Shown here piece after piece: positions 1-9,136 of a DNA stretch of 64,000 nt. The stretch is from NCBI RefSeq assembly GCF_001921865.1, contig NZ_MSCT01000011.1, positions 62,001 to 126,000 on the forward strand, given 5' to 3'. The position numbers and the translations under genes were made by a program. A model generated the notes under the pieces. It saw only the letters and a program-made list of their open reading frames with translations, ran no database searches and was not told the DNA's origin. Each line of letters starts with the position of its first letter. Position 1 is the stretch's first letter. This DNA is from Pseudomonas chlororaphis (GTDB taxonomy: Bacteria; Pseudomonadota; Gammaproteobacteria; Pseudomonadales; Pseudomonadaceae).

Positions 1-1
1 T

Positions 2-967
2 CCCCTGGGAGGCAGCGGACTGGGGCTGGTGGTCTCGCGTTCGCTGTGTGAAATGATGGGCGGCCGCCTGGAGATGCTCAGTACCCTGGGACGCGGCACC
101 ACCATCAACGTAACGCTGACCCTGAAGCTGCTCGATCCACTGCCGATTCGCGACGTGCAGCAACGCCCACCCCACGCAGACGCCCCTGATACCGTGGCGC
201 ACCGGCTCGTACCGGCCGTCCCGGCGGCCCTGCCCGGCGCGCGCATTCTGGTCGCCGACGACGACAACCTCAATCGCCAGATACTGCACGCGCAGTTGGA
301 GTACCTGGGCTATCAGGTCGTCGAGGCCAGCAACGGCCTGGAGGCGCTGGAGCTCTGGCGTCACCAGGCCTTCGACTGCCTGATCACCGACTACCACATG
401 CCGCTGATGGACGGAGTCGACCTGACCCTCGCCATTCGCGATACGGAACGCCAGCGCGGCACCGCGCCGCTGTTGATCCTTGGCCTGACGGCCGATGCCC
501 AGCAGGAGGAAGTCGAGCGTTGCATCAACGCCGGCATGCGCGACTGCCTGATCAAGCCGGCAGGCCTCGACGCCCTGCGTGAATGCCTGGGGGCCCTGCT
601 GGGAACCCCCGAGGGCGGTACTGCGCCAGGGCTGTCGACAGCGCCCGCACCTGCGGTCGAGCGCCGGCCGCTGATCGACATCGGCATCAGCGATCCGGCG
701 GTATTGCAGCTATTGCTTGAGGAGGCGCACAAAGGCAATCAACGGGACCTGGCCGAGTTACGTGCGTTGCTGGCCCACCCGGACAAGAAGCGCCTCGGCA
801 CGTTGCTGCACCGAATCAAAGGCAGCGCATCGTTGATGCGCAATACCTACCTGCGTGGGCTGTGCACACTTGAGGATCTGGACGCCGAGGGGATCGACGG
901 ACTCCTGCACCGGACCAGGATGATCGAGAGCGAGCTGCTACGTGTCGAGCACAACCATGGGGCGTGA
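2..967 (+). CDS. Hybrid sensor histidine kinase, C-terminal part (truncated by window edge)
   Basis: The reading frame is already open at base 2 and starts inside a HATPase domain: the first residues include the G2 box GGSGLGL. A receiver domain follows, from about residue 72 (counting from the GTG at 29) to 190, with acidic cluster ADDDN, phospho-acceptor D121 in LITDYHMPLMDG and conserved lysine in LIKPAG. A C-terminal HPt domain has H261 in LLHRIKGSAS. This HATPase-REC-HPt order is that of EvgS/BvgS/RocS-type phosphorelay kinases. The final phosphate acceptor is probably the response regulator encoded convergently at 1013-1642, which lies between this kinase and a fimbrial operon. The sensor region and the HisKA domain lie outside the window, so the signal cannot be guessed. 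The family call is firm; the partner is inferred from position. Confidence 0.9.
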   Translation, partial: PLGGSGLGLVVSRSLCEMMGGRLEMLSTLGRGTTINVTLTLKLLDPLPIRDVQQRPPHADAPDTVAHRLVPAVPAALPGARILVADDDNLNRQILHAQLEYLGYQVVEASNGLEALELWRHQAFDCLITDYHMPLMDGVDLTLAIRDTERQRGTAPLLILGLTADAQQEEVERCINAGMRDCLIKPAGLDALRECLGALLGTPEGGTAPGLSTAPAPAVERRPLIDIGISDPAVLQLLLEEAHKGNQRDLAELRALLAHPDKKRLGTLLHRIKGSASLMRNTYLRGLCTLEDLDAEGIDGLLHRTRMIESELLRVEHNHGA

Positions 968-1012
968 ACCCTAGAGGGGCGGGATGGCCTGCGGGCTCAT
1001 CCTCCGCCGGAT

Positions 1013-1642
1013 TCAACCCAGGTTATTGCGCTTGGCCAGCTCGACCAAGGCGATCAGGTTGTTCGCGCTCAGCTTTCTTTGCAGGCGTACTTTGTAGGTA
1101 CTGACGGTCTTGTGACTGATCAGTAGCTTTTCGGCAATTTCCAGGTTGCTCATGCCCCGGGCCAGCATTTTCAGCACGGTGATTTCCCGGTCCGACAGTT
1201 GTGCCAGAAGCACCTCTTCATCGTTCGCCGCGCTGTTGTTGTCACGCAAGCGATGGATGGTGTCCACGGGGAAGTAGCTGGAACCCAGCAGGACTGCTTT
1301 TACCGCGATGACCAGGTCGTCCAGGCTTTCGTCCTTGCTGACAAAGCCCGCCGCGCCCGCCTGCAACGAACGCATGGCGAAGTTGGAGGCATCGCCGGAA
1401 GTCAGTATCAACACCTTGCTATTGATGCCAACGGCCTTCAGGTGCGCGATGACCGCCAGGCCATCCATTTTCGGCAGGCTGAGGTCCAGGACAATCAGGT
1501 CCGGCAACAGCCTGCGGATAACCTCCAGCGCATCGATGCCATTATCGACTTCGGCCATGACGACATGGCCCTCGCCTTCGAGCATATGACGCACCGCCAT
1601 GCGCATGAGAGGGTGATCGTCAACGATGACTATATTGCCCAT
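1013..1642 (-). CDS. NarL/FixJ (LuxR-type) response regulator, RocA/EvgA/BvgA-like
   Basis: The protein has about 209 residues. An N-terminal receiver domain begins IVIVDDHPLM, with phospho-acceptor D53 in VLDLSLPKMDG, the conserved T in ILTSG and K in FVSKDESL. A C-terminal LuxR-type helix-turn-helix (LSDREITVLKMLARGM and NLEIAEKLLISHKTVSTYK) follows. I start at the ATG at 1642 (MGNIVIVDDHP) because receivers of this family begin there and the 19 residues upstream do not look like protein. It sits between a hybrid kinase with an HPt domain and a chaperone-usher operon, as RocA regulators do with cup fimbriae in P. aeruginosa. It is therefore the likely transcriptional activator of the pilin promoter, where a TAGGA/TCCTA palindrome is a candidate site. 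The family is certain; the target is inferred. Confidence 0.88.
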   Translation of the reverse strand: MGNIVIVDDHPLMRMAVRHMLEGEGHVVMAEVDNGIDALEVIRRLLPDLIVLDLSLPKMDGLAVIAHLKAVGINSKVLILTSGDASNFAMRSLQAGAAGFVSKDESLDDLVIAVKAVLLGSSYFPVDTIHRLRDNNSAANDEEVLLAQLSDREITVLKMLARGMSNLEIAEKLLISHKTVSTYKVRLQRKLSANNLIALVELAKRNNLG

Positions 1643-1981
1643 TTCGGCTCCATGAGTTGGCACAGGGTTGTAATAAAAGAAGGCATTGAAACACAGCAAG
1701 CGTACCTGACCCTACGCCTGCGTCATCACGCCTATGAAAGCGGTACCGCCGCCCCGGCGTTGGCTTTGCCGAGGCCGCCGGTTTCGACACTCGGCGGTAT
1801 ATACCGATATATAAAAACCGATGAGAAATAGAACATCAAGATGAGAAACCTATTGATCGGATCTTCAAGATAATCTTTTTCGTATAAGTTTTTCAGAAGC
1901 ACCAACTACTCACGAGCTTGCCGGCCGATTAAGTTTTCGAATACTACTTGCCGCGGCATTCAGAGAGGGACAACTAATTCA
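1643..1981. other. AT-rich intergenic region between adhesin gene and response regulator
   Basis: These 339 bases hold no plausible gene. The half next to the fimbrial operon is much more AT-rich than its surroundings. It should contain the promoter of the response regulator, which is transcribed leftward, and the 3' end of the fimbrial transcript. A short palindromic stretch (ggtatataccgatatata) lies near 1796-1815. I see no clear terminator. Confidence 0.4.
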
Positions 1982-2983
1982 CTATTGGTGCGTTAAAGAT
2001 ATGTTGATCGCGGCAGTTCCTTTACCTGGCACAATTTTCTGGCCAGTACGTACATAACGTACATCAAACATTTTGTTCAATACGTCGCCACCCGCCGCCG
2101 TTTTTCCCAGCAAGTTGTTTCCATCCGCTCCCAGGCGCATCAAATTCTCGCCATCCAGAAGTTGCAAGGCATATCCGGATTTTGAGTCGGTGGTTACAAA
2201 ACTAATATTGGTAGAACTATTGGCCGGATCGGCCACATCGACCAGTTTCATACCCACGGTATAGGCTGGCGTATTAGCGCCACAGTTGATCGTCAACCGA
2301 AACGAACCCGCCGCGGCGACCGAATCTACCGCGGGCAGATCTCCCATCATGATTTTTTTTAACGCCACTTGGCTGTTCGGTATATTCAAAGTGCAGGTTG
2401 CCCCCTTTACTCCGAAAGAAAAAGCCGATGCTGACATACCCCAGGTTCCCTCCGCGGGAAGCACTGATCCGCCAGACTTCAATCTCCCGGTAACCAGAGG
2501 AGTGGCAGCAATACTGTACTGCCCCGGTTTCAGGCTGGCAGATGGCGAATAATAACGAACACGCACCGTTACAGGATAATCAAGCTTTCCCCCGGTCGCA
2601 TATAAACCGTGCTGATATGAATTGCCAAATGGCCGTGGAATATTGTCACTGCCTGCGACATCCCCGAAGAACATGACATTCGCATTATTGGTCTTGTAGA
2701 GACGATAGCTCCGGCCTTCAAAAGTTATCGAAGTACCTGCAGGTACTCCGGAGGCAAGCATTTCATTTACATAATAAGTACTGGAGTTACTGACTGAACA
2801 TGTCACATGGAACGTCGCCTGATGCCAGGTGCTGGACAACATTCCGCCGCCGCCAATCGGGACTTCCGCCACCGACGGTACAATGGTGCTGGGACCGACC
2901 TGTTGGCAAGCCATGGCAAAGGGCGATACCAGCATGGCCAGGCAACAGGCTAGCCTGCCCAGGCGTTCAAACATTCGACCCAT
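1982..2983 (-). CDS. Fimbrial tip adhesin, two-domain type 1-like
   Basis: This 333-residue secreted protein has a signal peptide (MGRMFERLGRLACCLAMLV, cleavage after about FAMA). An N-terminal half of about 170 residues has no recognised motif and is taken as the receptor-binding domain. The C-terminal half looks like a pilin domain: it starts near ATCTLNIPNSQVALKK, has a second cysteine in INCGA, and ends in alternating hydrophobic residues (AAINISLTHQ), as expected for a strand-exchange donor site. The start at 2983 is chosen because AGGAGG lies seven bases upstream and the signal peptide begins there; the 22 in-frame residues further upstream look non-coding. It is the last gene of the pilin-chaperone-usher-adhesin operon and is probably assembled first at the usher. 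The ligand is unknown. Confidence 0.82.
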   Translation of the reverse strand: MGRMFERLGRLACCLAMLVSPFAMACQQVGPSTIVPSVAEVPIGGGGMLSSTWHQATFHVTCSVSNSSTYYVNEMLASGVPAGTSITFEGRSYRLYKTNNANVMFFGDVAGSDNIPRPFGNSYQHGLYATGGKLDYPVTVRVRYYSPSASLKPGQYSIAATPLVTGRLKSGGSVLPAEGTWGMSASAFSFGVKGATCTLNIPNSQVALKKIMMGDLPAVDSVAAAGSFRLTINCGANTPAYTVGMKLVDVADPANSSTNISFVTTDSKSGYALQLLDGENLMRLGADGNNLLGKTAAGGDVLNKMFDVRYVRTGQKIVPGKGTAAINISLTHQ

Positions 2984-3126
2984 GAGCGAGCCTCCTATCA
3001 AGTAATAAAAGTGAACAGGTTCTTTGCGCGTGATGCAGCGAGCCTTCAAAGATCTTCAAGACCCGTGTCTCGGGCATTCTTTCGAACGGGCGGGCAACAG
3101 CTCTTTCGTGGGCTTGGCGGTCAATT

Positions 3127-5619
3127 TCAACCACGGCAAACCCCATCAAACCTTTCATAAGCGCTGTCTTTGTTCGCAGGCGCCAACTCGTAACGCAGCT
3201 CACAGCGTTTATCCCCCCAACGGATATCCAGGACACCTTTGTCCTCGATGCCGAACACCAGGAGCCGGGAAAGGTTGTCGACGACGCCCATGACCCTTCC
3301 TTGCGGGTCGTACGCCTGGGCGCCAAAGGGAATTTTCTCGCCATTGGCCCGGCGCAGGTCGAACTGCAACCGGCGCCCCGAACTGGATTCGAAGCGGCTC
3401 CGGACAATCGCGCCGCGGGTAGGCACCAGGGTGTGCGAGCTTTCGGCAATCTCTATATCCGAGCCCAGAGTGTCGGTGTTCAGGTTGATCCAGTTGTAAC
3501 GATACGGCTGGGTGTAGGGCACGACCGCGTACCCGTGCTTGTCGGTACGCACCGACGTCGAGGAGTCGATCCCCACGCCCTGGACCTGCGGTACTTCGAT
3601 CAAGGCAAAGGTTTCGCCCACCGGCTGGCCCAACGTCACCCCGCCGCTGTGCACCACCACCGAACCCGATGCCGCCAGGTCCATGTGCTTGCTGCTGCGC
3701 CCTTGGCCGTAGTTGCCGCTGACCTTGGCGACCGGCGTGTCCCAGCTCAGGCCCATGTCGGCGGAGCTGCCGGCGGCCTTGCTGTGGCCACCCTGCACCG
3801 AGTAGCTCAGGGTGTTCTGCTCGTCCAGGTTCCCGGACAGGCCGGTCTGGATGCTGGAATCGCCGGTGCTCGAGGAGGTCACGCTGGTGTAGGCCCGCTG
3901 CGGGCGACCGTGGCTGCCGAAAGGAAGGCTTACCGAGGCGGTCAGTTGCGTATCCACACCCTGCCCCATGCCCTGGCCTTCGGTACGGGCGACCGCGAAG
4001 CTGTAGCTCGCATCGCGATAGTTACCGTTGTAGCCAAACTGCCAACGCCGGGTATTGCCCTGGCGATTCCAGTAGCTGGTTTCGCCCAGGCTCAGGAACA
4101 GTGAGCCATTACCGGCCAGCGGCTGGTTGATGTTCATGTCGAAGCGGCTCTTCTGGCGACCATAGTGGCTGCCCAGCAGCACATCTTGCTCGTCCACGTG
4201 CTGGCTGAAGGTTCGATAGCCCTCTGTCGAATAGCGATAGCCGACCATGGTGAAGGTGGTGTCGGTGGAGTCGAGCGTCTTCGAATACAGGAAACGCGCG
4301 CTCTGGCCATGGGCGCTACCGGCAGATTTCGTCTGCGAGGCGCTTTGGGTGATGTCGAACGACAGCCCGCCCCAGGCCGAGTTGATGCCCAGGCCCAGGT
4401 TGAGCGCCTTATAGCCCGAGGACGTCAACGCACCGCCGTAGCCGGTGAAGTTGTCGCTCATGCCGTACACCAGGGTGCCCTGGGTGAATGCCGGCGAAGG
4501 CTTGCCTTCATTGCTGTATTGACCGCTGGCCAGGCTGTAGCGCGTGCTGCCGCGGCGGGTCATCACCGGCAGATAGGAGTAGGCCTGGGAGTACTCGCGC
4601 TCGCGACCGTCGGCCTCGATGATCTTGATCTTCAAGTCACCGTTGGAGCCGCTGGGATAGATGTCACTGATTTCGAATGCGCCTGGGGACACGTTGGTCG
4701 AGTAGATGACATAACCGTTCTGGCTGACCTCCACCGTCGCGTTGCTTTGCGCGATGCCGCGCACCACCGGCGCATAGCCCACTTCATTGTCCGGCAACAT
4801 GCCCAGGTCTGAGCTCAGTTGGGCGCCGCGAAAACGCACGCTGTCGAAGATCTCGCCCTGGGTATAGAGCTCGCCCGCGGCCAGCCGCCCCCTGAGGCGG
4901 GTAATGTCGCGCTCGACATAGCTGCGGTTGCTGGTGAATTTATTGCGCGTATCGCTGGTGCCGCTGATCGACGACTCGTTGCGCAGGCGCCATGCGCCGA
5001 TATTCAGGCCGCTGCGCAGGCCCAGGTAGCGATAGTCGCTGTGGTAGCCCTGGTTGATGTTGCGGCTGAAGTTGGCCTGGTAGTTGGTATAGAAGGCGGT
5101 AATGCCCTGGTCCCATAACGAGGGATCCACGTAGCCACGGCTGGTATGCGAGATATAAGCCTGGGGCACGCTGAGTTGCAGCGCCAGCGTGTTGACATCG
5201 AACTCCACCGAAGCGTCAGGCAGGCTAGTGGCCAGGTCGATAACACTGTCGTCATCGCTGTCGGCGGCAATCAGCTTGTCCTGTTTGAGCTTGGCGATAT
5301 TGACGCCCATGGCCTTCAATAGGCTCAGGTACAACTTCGGGTGCACACCCGTCGAATCGCCTTCGGCGCAGAACTCGACTTGCTGATGACTCATCAATAC
5401 CTGGTTGAGATAAATGTCGACATTGTAGGTACCCGGCTGAATGACGCTGCCTTGTTCAAAGTATTTCAACTCGACAGCCGCGCCATGTTTGTTCAAGAAC
5501 GTCTCATTGAACTCCATGGAAAACGCGACCTGAGGAAACATCGCGCCAAATACAGTGGCACATGAACCCGTCACATAACCTGCAACTTTCAGACTCTTTT
5601 CTCTCCTCGACATGGACAC
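3127..5619 (-). CDS. Fimbrial outer membrane usher (PapC/FimD family)
   Basis: The protein has 830 residues, the usual usher length. A signal peptide is followed by the N-terminal chaperone-binding domain (EFNETFLNKHG to about residue 150), a 24-strand pore region with the conserved RGRLAAGELYTQG and FRGAQLSSDLGMLP segments, a plug domain around NATVEVSQNGYVIYSTNV, and C-terminal domains (VPYTQPYRYNWINLNT and FGIEDKGVLDIRWG). It forms the outer membrane channel through which chaperone-subunit complexes are polymerised. Start choice is slightly uncertain: the GTG at 5619 has AAGGAA five bases upstream, while the in-frame ATG at 5613 is further from it. It lies 77 bases after the chaperone gene in the same operon. 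Confidence 0.93.
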   Translation of the reverse strand: MSMSRREKSLKVAGYVTGSCATVFGAMFPQVAFSMEFNETFLNKHGAAVELKYFEQGSVIQPGTYNVDIYLNQVLMSHQQVEFCAEGDSTGVHPKLYLSLLKAMGVNIAKLKQDKLIAADSDDDSVIDLATSLPDASVEFDVNTLALQLSVPQAYISHTSRGYVDPSLWDQGITAFYTNYQANFSRNINQGYHSDYRYLGLRSGLNIGAWRLRNESSISGTSDTRNKFTSNRSYVERDITRLRGRLAAGELYTQGEIFDSVRFRGAQLSSDLGMLPDNEVGYAPVVRGIAQSNATVEVSQNGYVIYSTNVSPGAFEISDIYPSGSNGDLKIKIIEADGREREYSQAYSYLPVMTRRGSTRYSLASGQYSNEGKPSPAFTQGTLVYGMSDNFTGYGGALTSSGYKALNLGLGINSAWGGLSFDITQSASQTKSAGSAHGQSARFLYSKTLDSTDTTFTMVGYRYSTEGYRTFSQHVDEQDVLLGSHYGRQKSRFDMNINQPLAGNGSLFLSLGETSYWNRQGNTRRWQFGYNGNYRDASYSFAVARTEGQGMGQGVDTQLTASVSLPFGSHGRPQRAYTSVTSSSTGDSSIQTGLSGNLDEQNTLSYSVQGGHSKAAGSSADMGLSWDTPVAKVSGNYGQGRSSKHMDLAASGSVVVHSGGVTLGQPVGETFALIEVPQVQGVGIDSSTSVRTDKHGYAVVPYTQPYRYNWINLNTDTLGSDIEIAESSHTLVPTRGAIVRSRFESSSGRRLQFDLRRANGEKIPFGAQAYDPQGRVMGVVDNLSRLLVFGIEDKGVLDIRWGDKRCELRYELAPANKDSAYERFDGVCRG

Positions 5620-5695
5620 AACAATTCCTTTCCAAAGCCTGACAACAACGCCAGGTGAATCTTTGCCAACAGCAAAAACGGATTAACCGGCACAC

Positions 5696-6406
5696 TCAGT
5701 TGGCGATCGATACGTGGTGGCTGATCGGCGCGCCGTAATCATTGATATTGAAAAAATCGAGCGTCACGGCACTGGCCGATACCGGAGCGCCAGGCACCAG
5801 AAACTTTTTCGTGGCGCCTGGCGACAGCATCTCGTTGTTCACGGGATAGGTTTTGCCGGCGATGACGGCTTTGCTCTCACCAAAGGAAATAAAATAAGCA
5901 GAGTCATTGCTTACTTGCAGGTAACGCTTGCCTTGCTCGACCAGGGAACGCCACTTCAGCGCCTTGACCGCCGCTTCGGGCGTGCCTGCCAGGTTGCTCG
6001 GGCGATAGAACACCTTGATCCGCTGACGCAGGGCGATTTGCAGTGTGTTCTCGGTTTCGGACTTCTGCGGAATTTCCTGGACGCTCAGCCAGAACACCGA
6101 TTCTTTGTCCGTGGGTAGTCCCTTGCCGTAATAAAACAACCGCAAGGACTGCTGTTTATTACCGGCCAAGCGGCTCAGCGATGGCGTCAGGGCAAAAGGC
6201 AGGTCCTGGCCTTTTTGTTCGTTTTCCGGATCCAGCCAGGATTGGATCATGATGTCCCGGGCACCGTCGTTTCTTATCTGGATGGAAACTTCCTTGCTCT
6301 TTTCCGGATAGATCATGCGCGTACCACCAAGGGTGATACCGGCATTGGCATGGCTGGCACACAGCAACGCGAGCCCCGCCAGCACAAACCTGGATTTCAA
6401 CTTCAT
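5696..6406 (-). CDS. Periplasmic fimbrial chaperone (PapD family)
   Basis: This 236-residue protein has a clear signal peptide (MKLKSRFVLAGLALLCASHA, then NAG). The mature protein opens with GITLGGTRMIYPEKSKEVSI, which carries the conserved Arg of the PapD subunit-binding cleft; the partner Lys is in LRQRIKVFYRP, the family signature. Two immunoglobulin-like domains are expected. It caps pilin subunits by donor-strand complementation and delivers them to the usher encoded next. The F1-G1 loop looks short, so it is probably of the FGS type. It sits between pilin and usher genes, as in CupC- and type 1-like operons. Confidence 0.92.
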   Translation of the reverse strand: MKLKSRFVLAGLALLCASHANAGITLGGTRMIYPEKSKEVSIQIRNDGARDIMIQSWLDPENEQKGQDLPFALTPSLSRLAGNKQQSLRLFYYGKGLPTDKESVFWLSVQEIPQKSETENTLQIALRQRIKVFYRPSNLAGTPEAAVKALKWRSLVEQGKRYLQVSNDSAYFISFGESKAVIAGKTYPVNNEMLSPGATKKFLVPGAPVSASAVTLDFFNINDYGAPISHHVSIAN

Positions 6407-6470
6407 TGTCAGAATGCCTATCTAAGAGATGGGCAGAGAGGCAACTTAATAATGCCTCTCTGCAAAGTGC

Positions 6471-7064
6471 TTACTGGTAAGTCAGGGTAAATGGCAGCGT
6501 GCCATTAGCCGTACCGGGGGCCAATGTGTCGCCGTTGGCGACATAAGCGGCTCGCATATTAAGGTTGGCGGTGTAGGTTGGAGCCTGTTCTGTGCCGCCC
6601 TTTACCAGAGCCGCGTCGATGAATTCGTTCGCCGCCAGATTGACCTGGGTATTGCTGCTGTTATAGATACCAATACCCACCCCTGTTGCAGTACCGGTGG
6701 TTTTCAGCAAGGTGTTCTTCTTCGGATCGATGCCCGATCCGGACATAGGGTCGAACTGCACACGAACAGTGCTCAAGCCAGTGGCAGTGGCGCCACAATC
6801 CAGGTTGATGCTGATGGCATTACCGGCCACGATGTTGCCGCCCGCGGTTCCCTTCAAGGAATCCATACTGACCTTGCCCAGGGCAACGTCGATGTTCTGG
6901 TTGCCTTTGTTGCCACCGACGGTGGTACCGGCACCCGCGGTTGCGGTGCAGGAAGCGGCGGTGATTTCACCGGTAAAGTTGATGGTACCGTCCGCGGCCA
7001 TGGCCGAATTGGCCAACAGACCCGCAATGGAGGCAGCAAAAAGTTGTTTTATATAAACGGACAT
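6471..7064 (-). CDS. Major fimbrial subunit (type 1 pilin family)
   Basis: The 197-residue preprotein has a signal peptide (MSVYIKQLFAASIAGLLANS, then AMA) and a mature pilin domain with the typical N-terminal donor strand (ADGTINFTGEITAASC). Cysteines in ASCTAT and LDCGAT should form the usual disulfide, and the C-terminal end reads LPFTLTYQ with the penultimate tyrosine. CAGGAA lies five bases before the ATG. It is the first and probably most highly expressed gene of the chaperone-usher operon; its upstream region carries three palindromes. It resembles CupA1/CupC1-type pilins, but I cannot name the Cup class from sequence alone. Confidence 0.9.
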   Translation of the reverse strand: MSVYIKQLFAASIAGLLANSAMAADGTINFTGEITAASCTATAGAGTTVGGNKGNQNIDVALGKVSMDSLKGTAGGNIVAGNAISINLDCGATATGLSTVRVQFDPMSGSGIDPKKNTLLKTTGTATGVGIGIYNSSNTQVNLAANEFIDAALVKGGTEQAPTYTANLNMRAAYVANGDTLAPGTANGTLPFTLTYQ

Positions 7065-7296
7065 GAACGTTCCTGTTTTTAGGGGGTGATAAGCAGATTC
7101 ACTCTTTGCAAGAGTGGGGAAATTTTCCGTGTTGGGGTAAACCCCAACAATCTGCCGATTCCAGTCACCCCCCTAGAAAAATCCTTCACGTAAGTAGGAC
7201 TATTCCTACAAAAACAGCGAATCAAAAAAACGCCCGCCCCTTTTCAGAAGCCGGCGCGTTCATGGCCCGCAGTGTCTTTTCCAATTCCAGGACGGG
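7065..7296 (-). promoter_or_regulatory. Fimbrial operon control region with three perfect palindromes
   Basis: The 232 bases upstream of the pilin gene contain no ORF but three perfect inverted repeats: CACTCTT-tgc-AAGAGTG at 7101-7117, GTTGGGG-taaa-CCCCAAC at 7131-7148, and GTAGGA-ctat-TCCTAC at 7194-7209. The last has TAGGA/TCCTA arms like sites bound by some EvgA/BvgA-type regulators and lies about 130 bases before the start codon, a sensible activator position. The two proximal palindromes may be operators or hairpins in the 5' leader. I could not assign -35/-10 boxes with confidence. Confidence 0.5.
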
Positions 7297-9132
7297 TCAG
7301 CGCTTGCCTGCTGTTCGCTGGGTGAGGCTCGCACCCACCCAGCGCCCTAGCCCCAGCAGACCGATCAACAGAGGGATCCCGGCGATATTCAGGGCCTTGA
7401 GCCACTCCCCCAGGCGTTCGACTTCCAGGTTGAACGCCCTGGCGGTTTGTCGCATCTGCCCTTCGATGGCATGCCGCTCTTCGGTGAAGCGCGTCACGGC
7501 CGCCTGCTGCGCGGCGGAAAGTTCGTCATTTCTCTGGCTCTCGCGCTGCAACCGGGCCAGTTGCTGGTCCGTCTCCTGCAGACGGCTCTCCAGCTCGGCG
7601 TTCATGCTGCTCAGGCGCGAACGAGCCTGCCCGCGCATCTGCTCGACGACGCCAAACTCACGGGTGAAATGCCTTGCCCGCAGGCCGATCAGCTCATCCG
7701 AACCGCTCAGATTATCCAGGGCATTGAGCACGAAGTTGCCATTGTCGGCCCAAGGCATTGCCAGGGGAGCGCCGTTACGGCTCTGCCGTTCGATCCAGGT
7801 GCTGTCGCTGAGCAAATCGGTATCGGCTACCGCAATCACATGAATACTGGCAGCCTCGCTCAGTTCTCCGGGCCGGGCATTTTCGCGCTGTACATAGGCA
7901 GAACGCACCGGACCTTCGACGCGCGCGGCCAGGGTCAGGCGCTCTGTCGAGGTTTCGAGCTGCAAGGCCAGTTGCGCCGGGTCCGCCAGGTGGTCCAGGC
8001 GTGAGCTCGGCAAGGTTCCGGCACTGGCCGAGCTGCTTAACAACGGCGTGAACCGCGTACTGGCGCCTGGCGTCGGCTCAAGAACGCCGGCGGTGGTCAG
8101 GTTGATGCCTGCCAATCCAGCGGTCACCACATCGTGCGGATTCATCGCCCGCCCTGGCAGCGTCAATGCGCTGGGCTGCCAAACGGGTCGGGGCTGCCCG
8201 GGCAGGTTCACGTACTGCCCATACTCACGGTCGGCGACCACCGCCGCGCTACGCAACCGCAGGCCCCAGGCGCCGAGCAGCCCAGTGAGCGTGGAGGCCT
8301 TGTCCTTGCTGGGGATACCGAAGTACAGATCGCCCGGGTCCTGCTCGCTATAAGGGTCCACGAACACCAGCAAGCGGCCGCCGCGCAGCACGAACTGGTC
8401 GATGGCCCGCAGGGTCTGGCGAGACAGGCGCTTGGGATGTACCAGCATCAGCACCTGGAGATTGTCCGGAATAACCCGGGTTTCGGTGGGCAACTCTTGT
8501 ACGTTGAATGCCTTGTCGATTTGCCCCATCACCTGCCAGCGTGGCCGCTGGCGCTGCGTCAGGCGGTCGAAGCCGCCATTGACCGGCAGCGTCGATATCA
8601 GCCCCAGGCCCGGTTTCTCTGCTTGCCCCAAGGCTTGCAACAGACGGCTGATGTCGTATTCGAGAAAGCTCTGCTCCTCGACTGAAAACAGCGGCAGGCT
8701 TTTCCAGTGCTCGTGGTTGCTGGAAGCGACCAGGCCGAAAAATACCGGCGCGTCCATCGCCATAGACAACGCTTGCAGGCCATAGCCACGGGCCTGTTCT
8801 TCTTCGCGAGAAAAAGGCGCCGGGTCGACGACCTTGAGGGTCAAGCGCCCTCGGGACCTTCGTTCGTACTCTCTGAGTAACGCCTGCACCCGCTGAGCGT
8901 AACTGCGCAGGCTCACTGAAGCCTTGGCTTGCTCCCTGGAAAAATACAGCGTCAGCTCAACAGGCTCGGGCAATGCCCGGATGATCGCGAGGGTTCCCTG
9001 GCTGACGCTGTAGAGCCGGTCTTCGGTCAAGTCCCGGCGAACGTCCTGGAGGTAGGGAGCCAGCCCCAGATTGAGCCCGGGCAGCAGCAACGCCAGGCCG
9101 CTCAGGCACAGCACTATGGGAGCTTTGCGCAT
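7297..9132 (-). CDS. GldG-like auxiliary protein of an ABC-2 exporter
   Basis: This 611-residue membrane protein has an N-terminal helix (PIVLCLSGLALLLPGLNLGL), a large periplasmic region of the ABC_transp_aux/GldG type (LTEDRLYSVSQGTLAIIRAL, YFSREQAKASVSLRSYAQRV, VVDPAPFSREEEQARGYG, then a GATase-like fold near LRGGRLLVFVDPYSEQDPGD), a long alpha-helical stretch near residues 500-570, and a C-terminal helix (ALNIAGIPLLIGLLGLGRWV). Partner genes 9137-9871 and 9868-10791 encode the permease and ATPase, so the three form one complex. Substrate is unknown. Homologues support gliding in Bacteroidetes, but in pseudomonads they occur without gliding. The gene starts four bases after the permease stop. 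Confidence 0.82.
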   Translation of the reverse strand: MRKAPIVLCLSGLALLLPGLNLGLAPYLQDVRRDLTEDRLYSVSQGTLAIIRALPEPVELTLYFSREQAKASVSLRSYAQRVQALLREYERRSRGRLTLKVVDPAPFSREEEQARGYGLQALSMAMDAPVFFGLVASSNHEHWKSLPLFSVEEQSFLEYDISRLLQALGQAEKPGLGLISTLPVNGGFDRLTQRQRPRWQVMGQIDKAFNVQELPTETRVIPDNLQVLMLVHPKRLSRQTLRAIDQFVLRGGRLLVFVDPYSEQDPGDLYFGIPSKDKASTLTGLLGAWGLRLRSAAVVADREYGQYVNLPGQPRPVWQPSALTLPGRAMNPHDVVTAGLAGINLTTAGVLEPTPGASTRFTPLLSSSASAGTLPSSRLDHLADPAQLALQLETSTERLTLAARVEGPVRSAYVQRENARPGELSEAASIHVIAVADTDLLSDSTWIERQSRNGAPLAMPWADNGNFVLNALDNLSGSDELIGLRARHFTREFGVVEQMRGQARSRLSSMNAELESRLQETDQQLARLQRESQRNDELSAAQQAAVTRFTEERHAIEGQMRQTARAFNLEVERLGEWLKALNIAGIPLLIGLLGLGRWVGASLTQRTAGKR

Positions 9133-9136
9133 GCCG

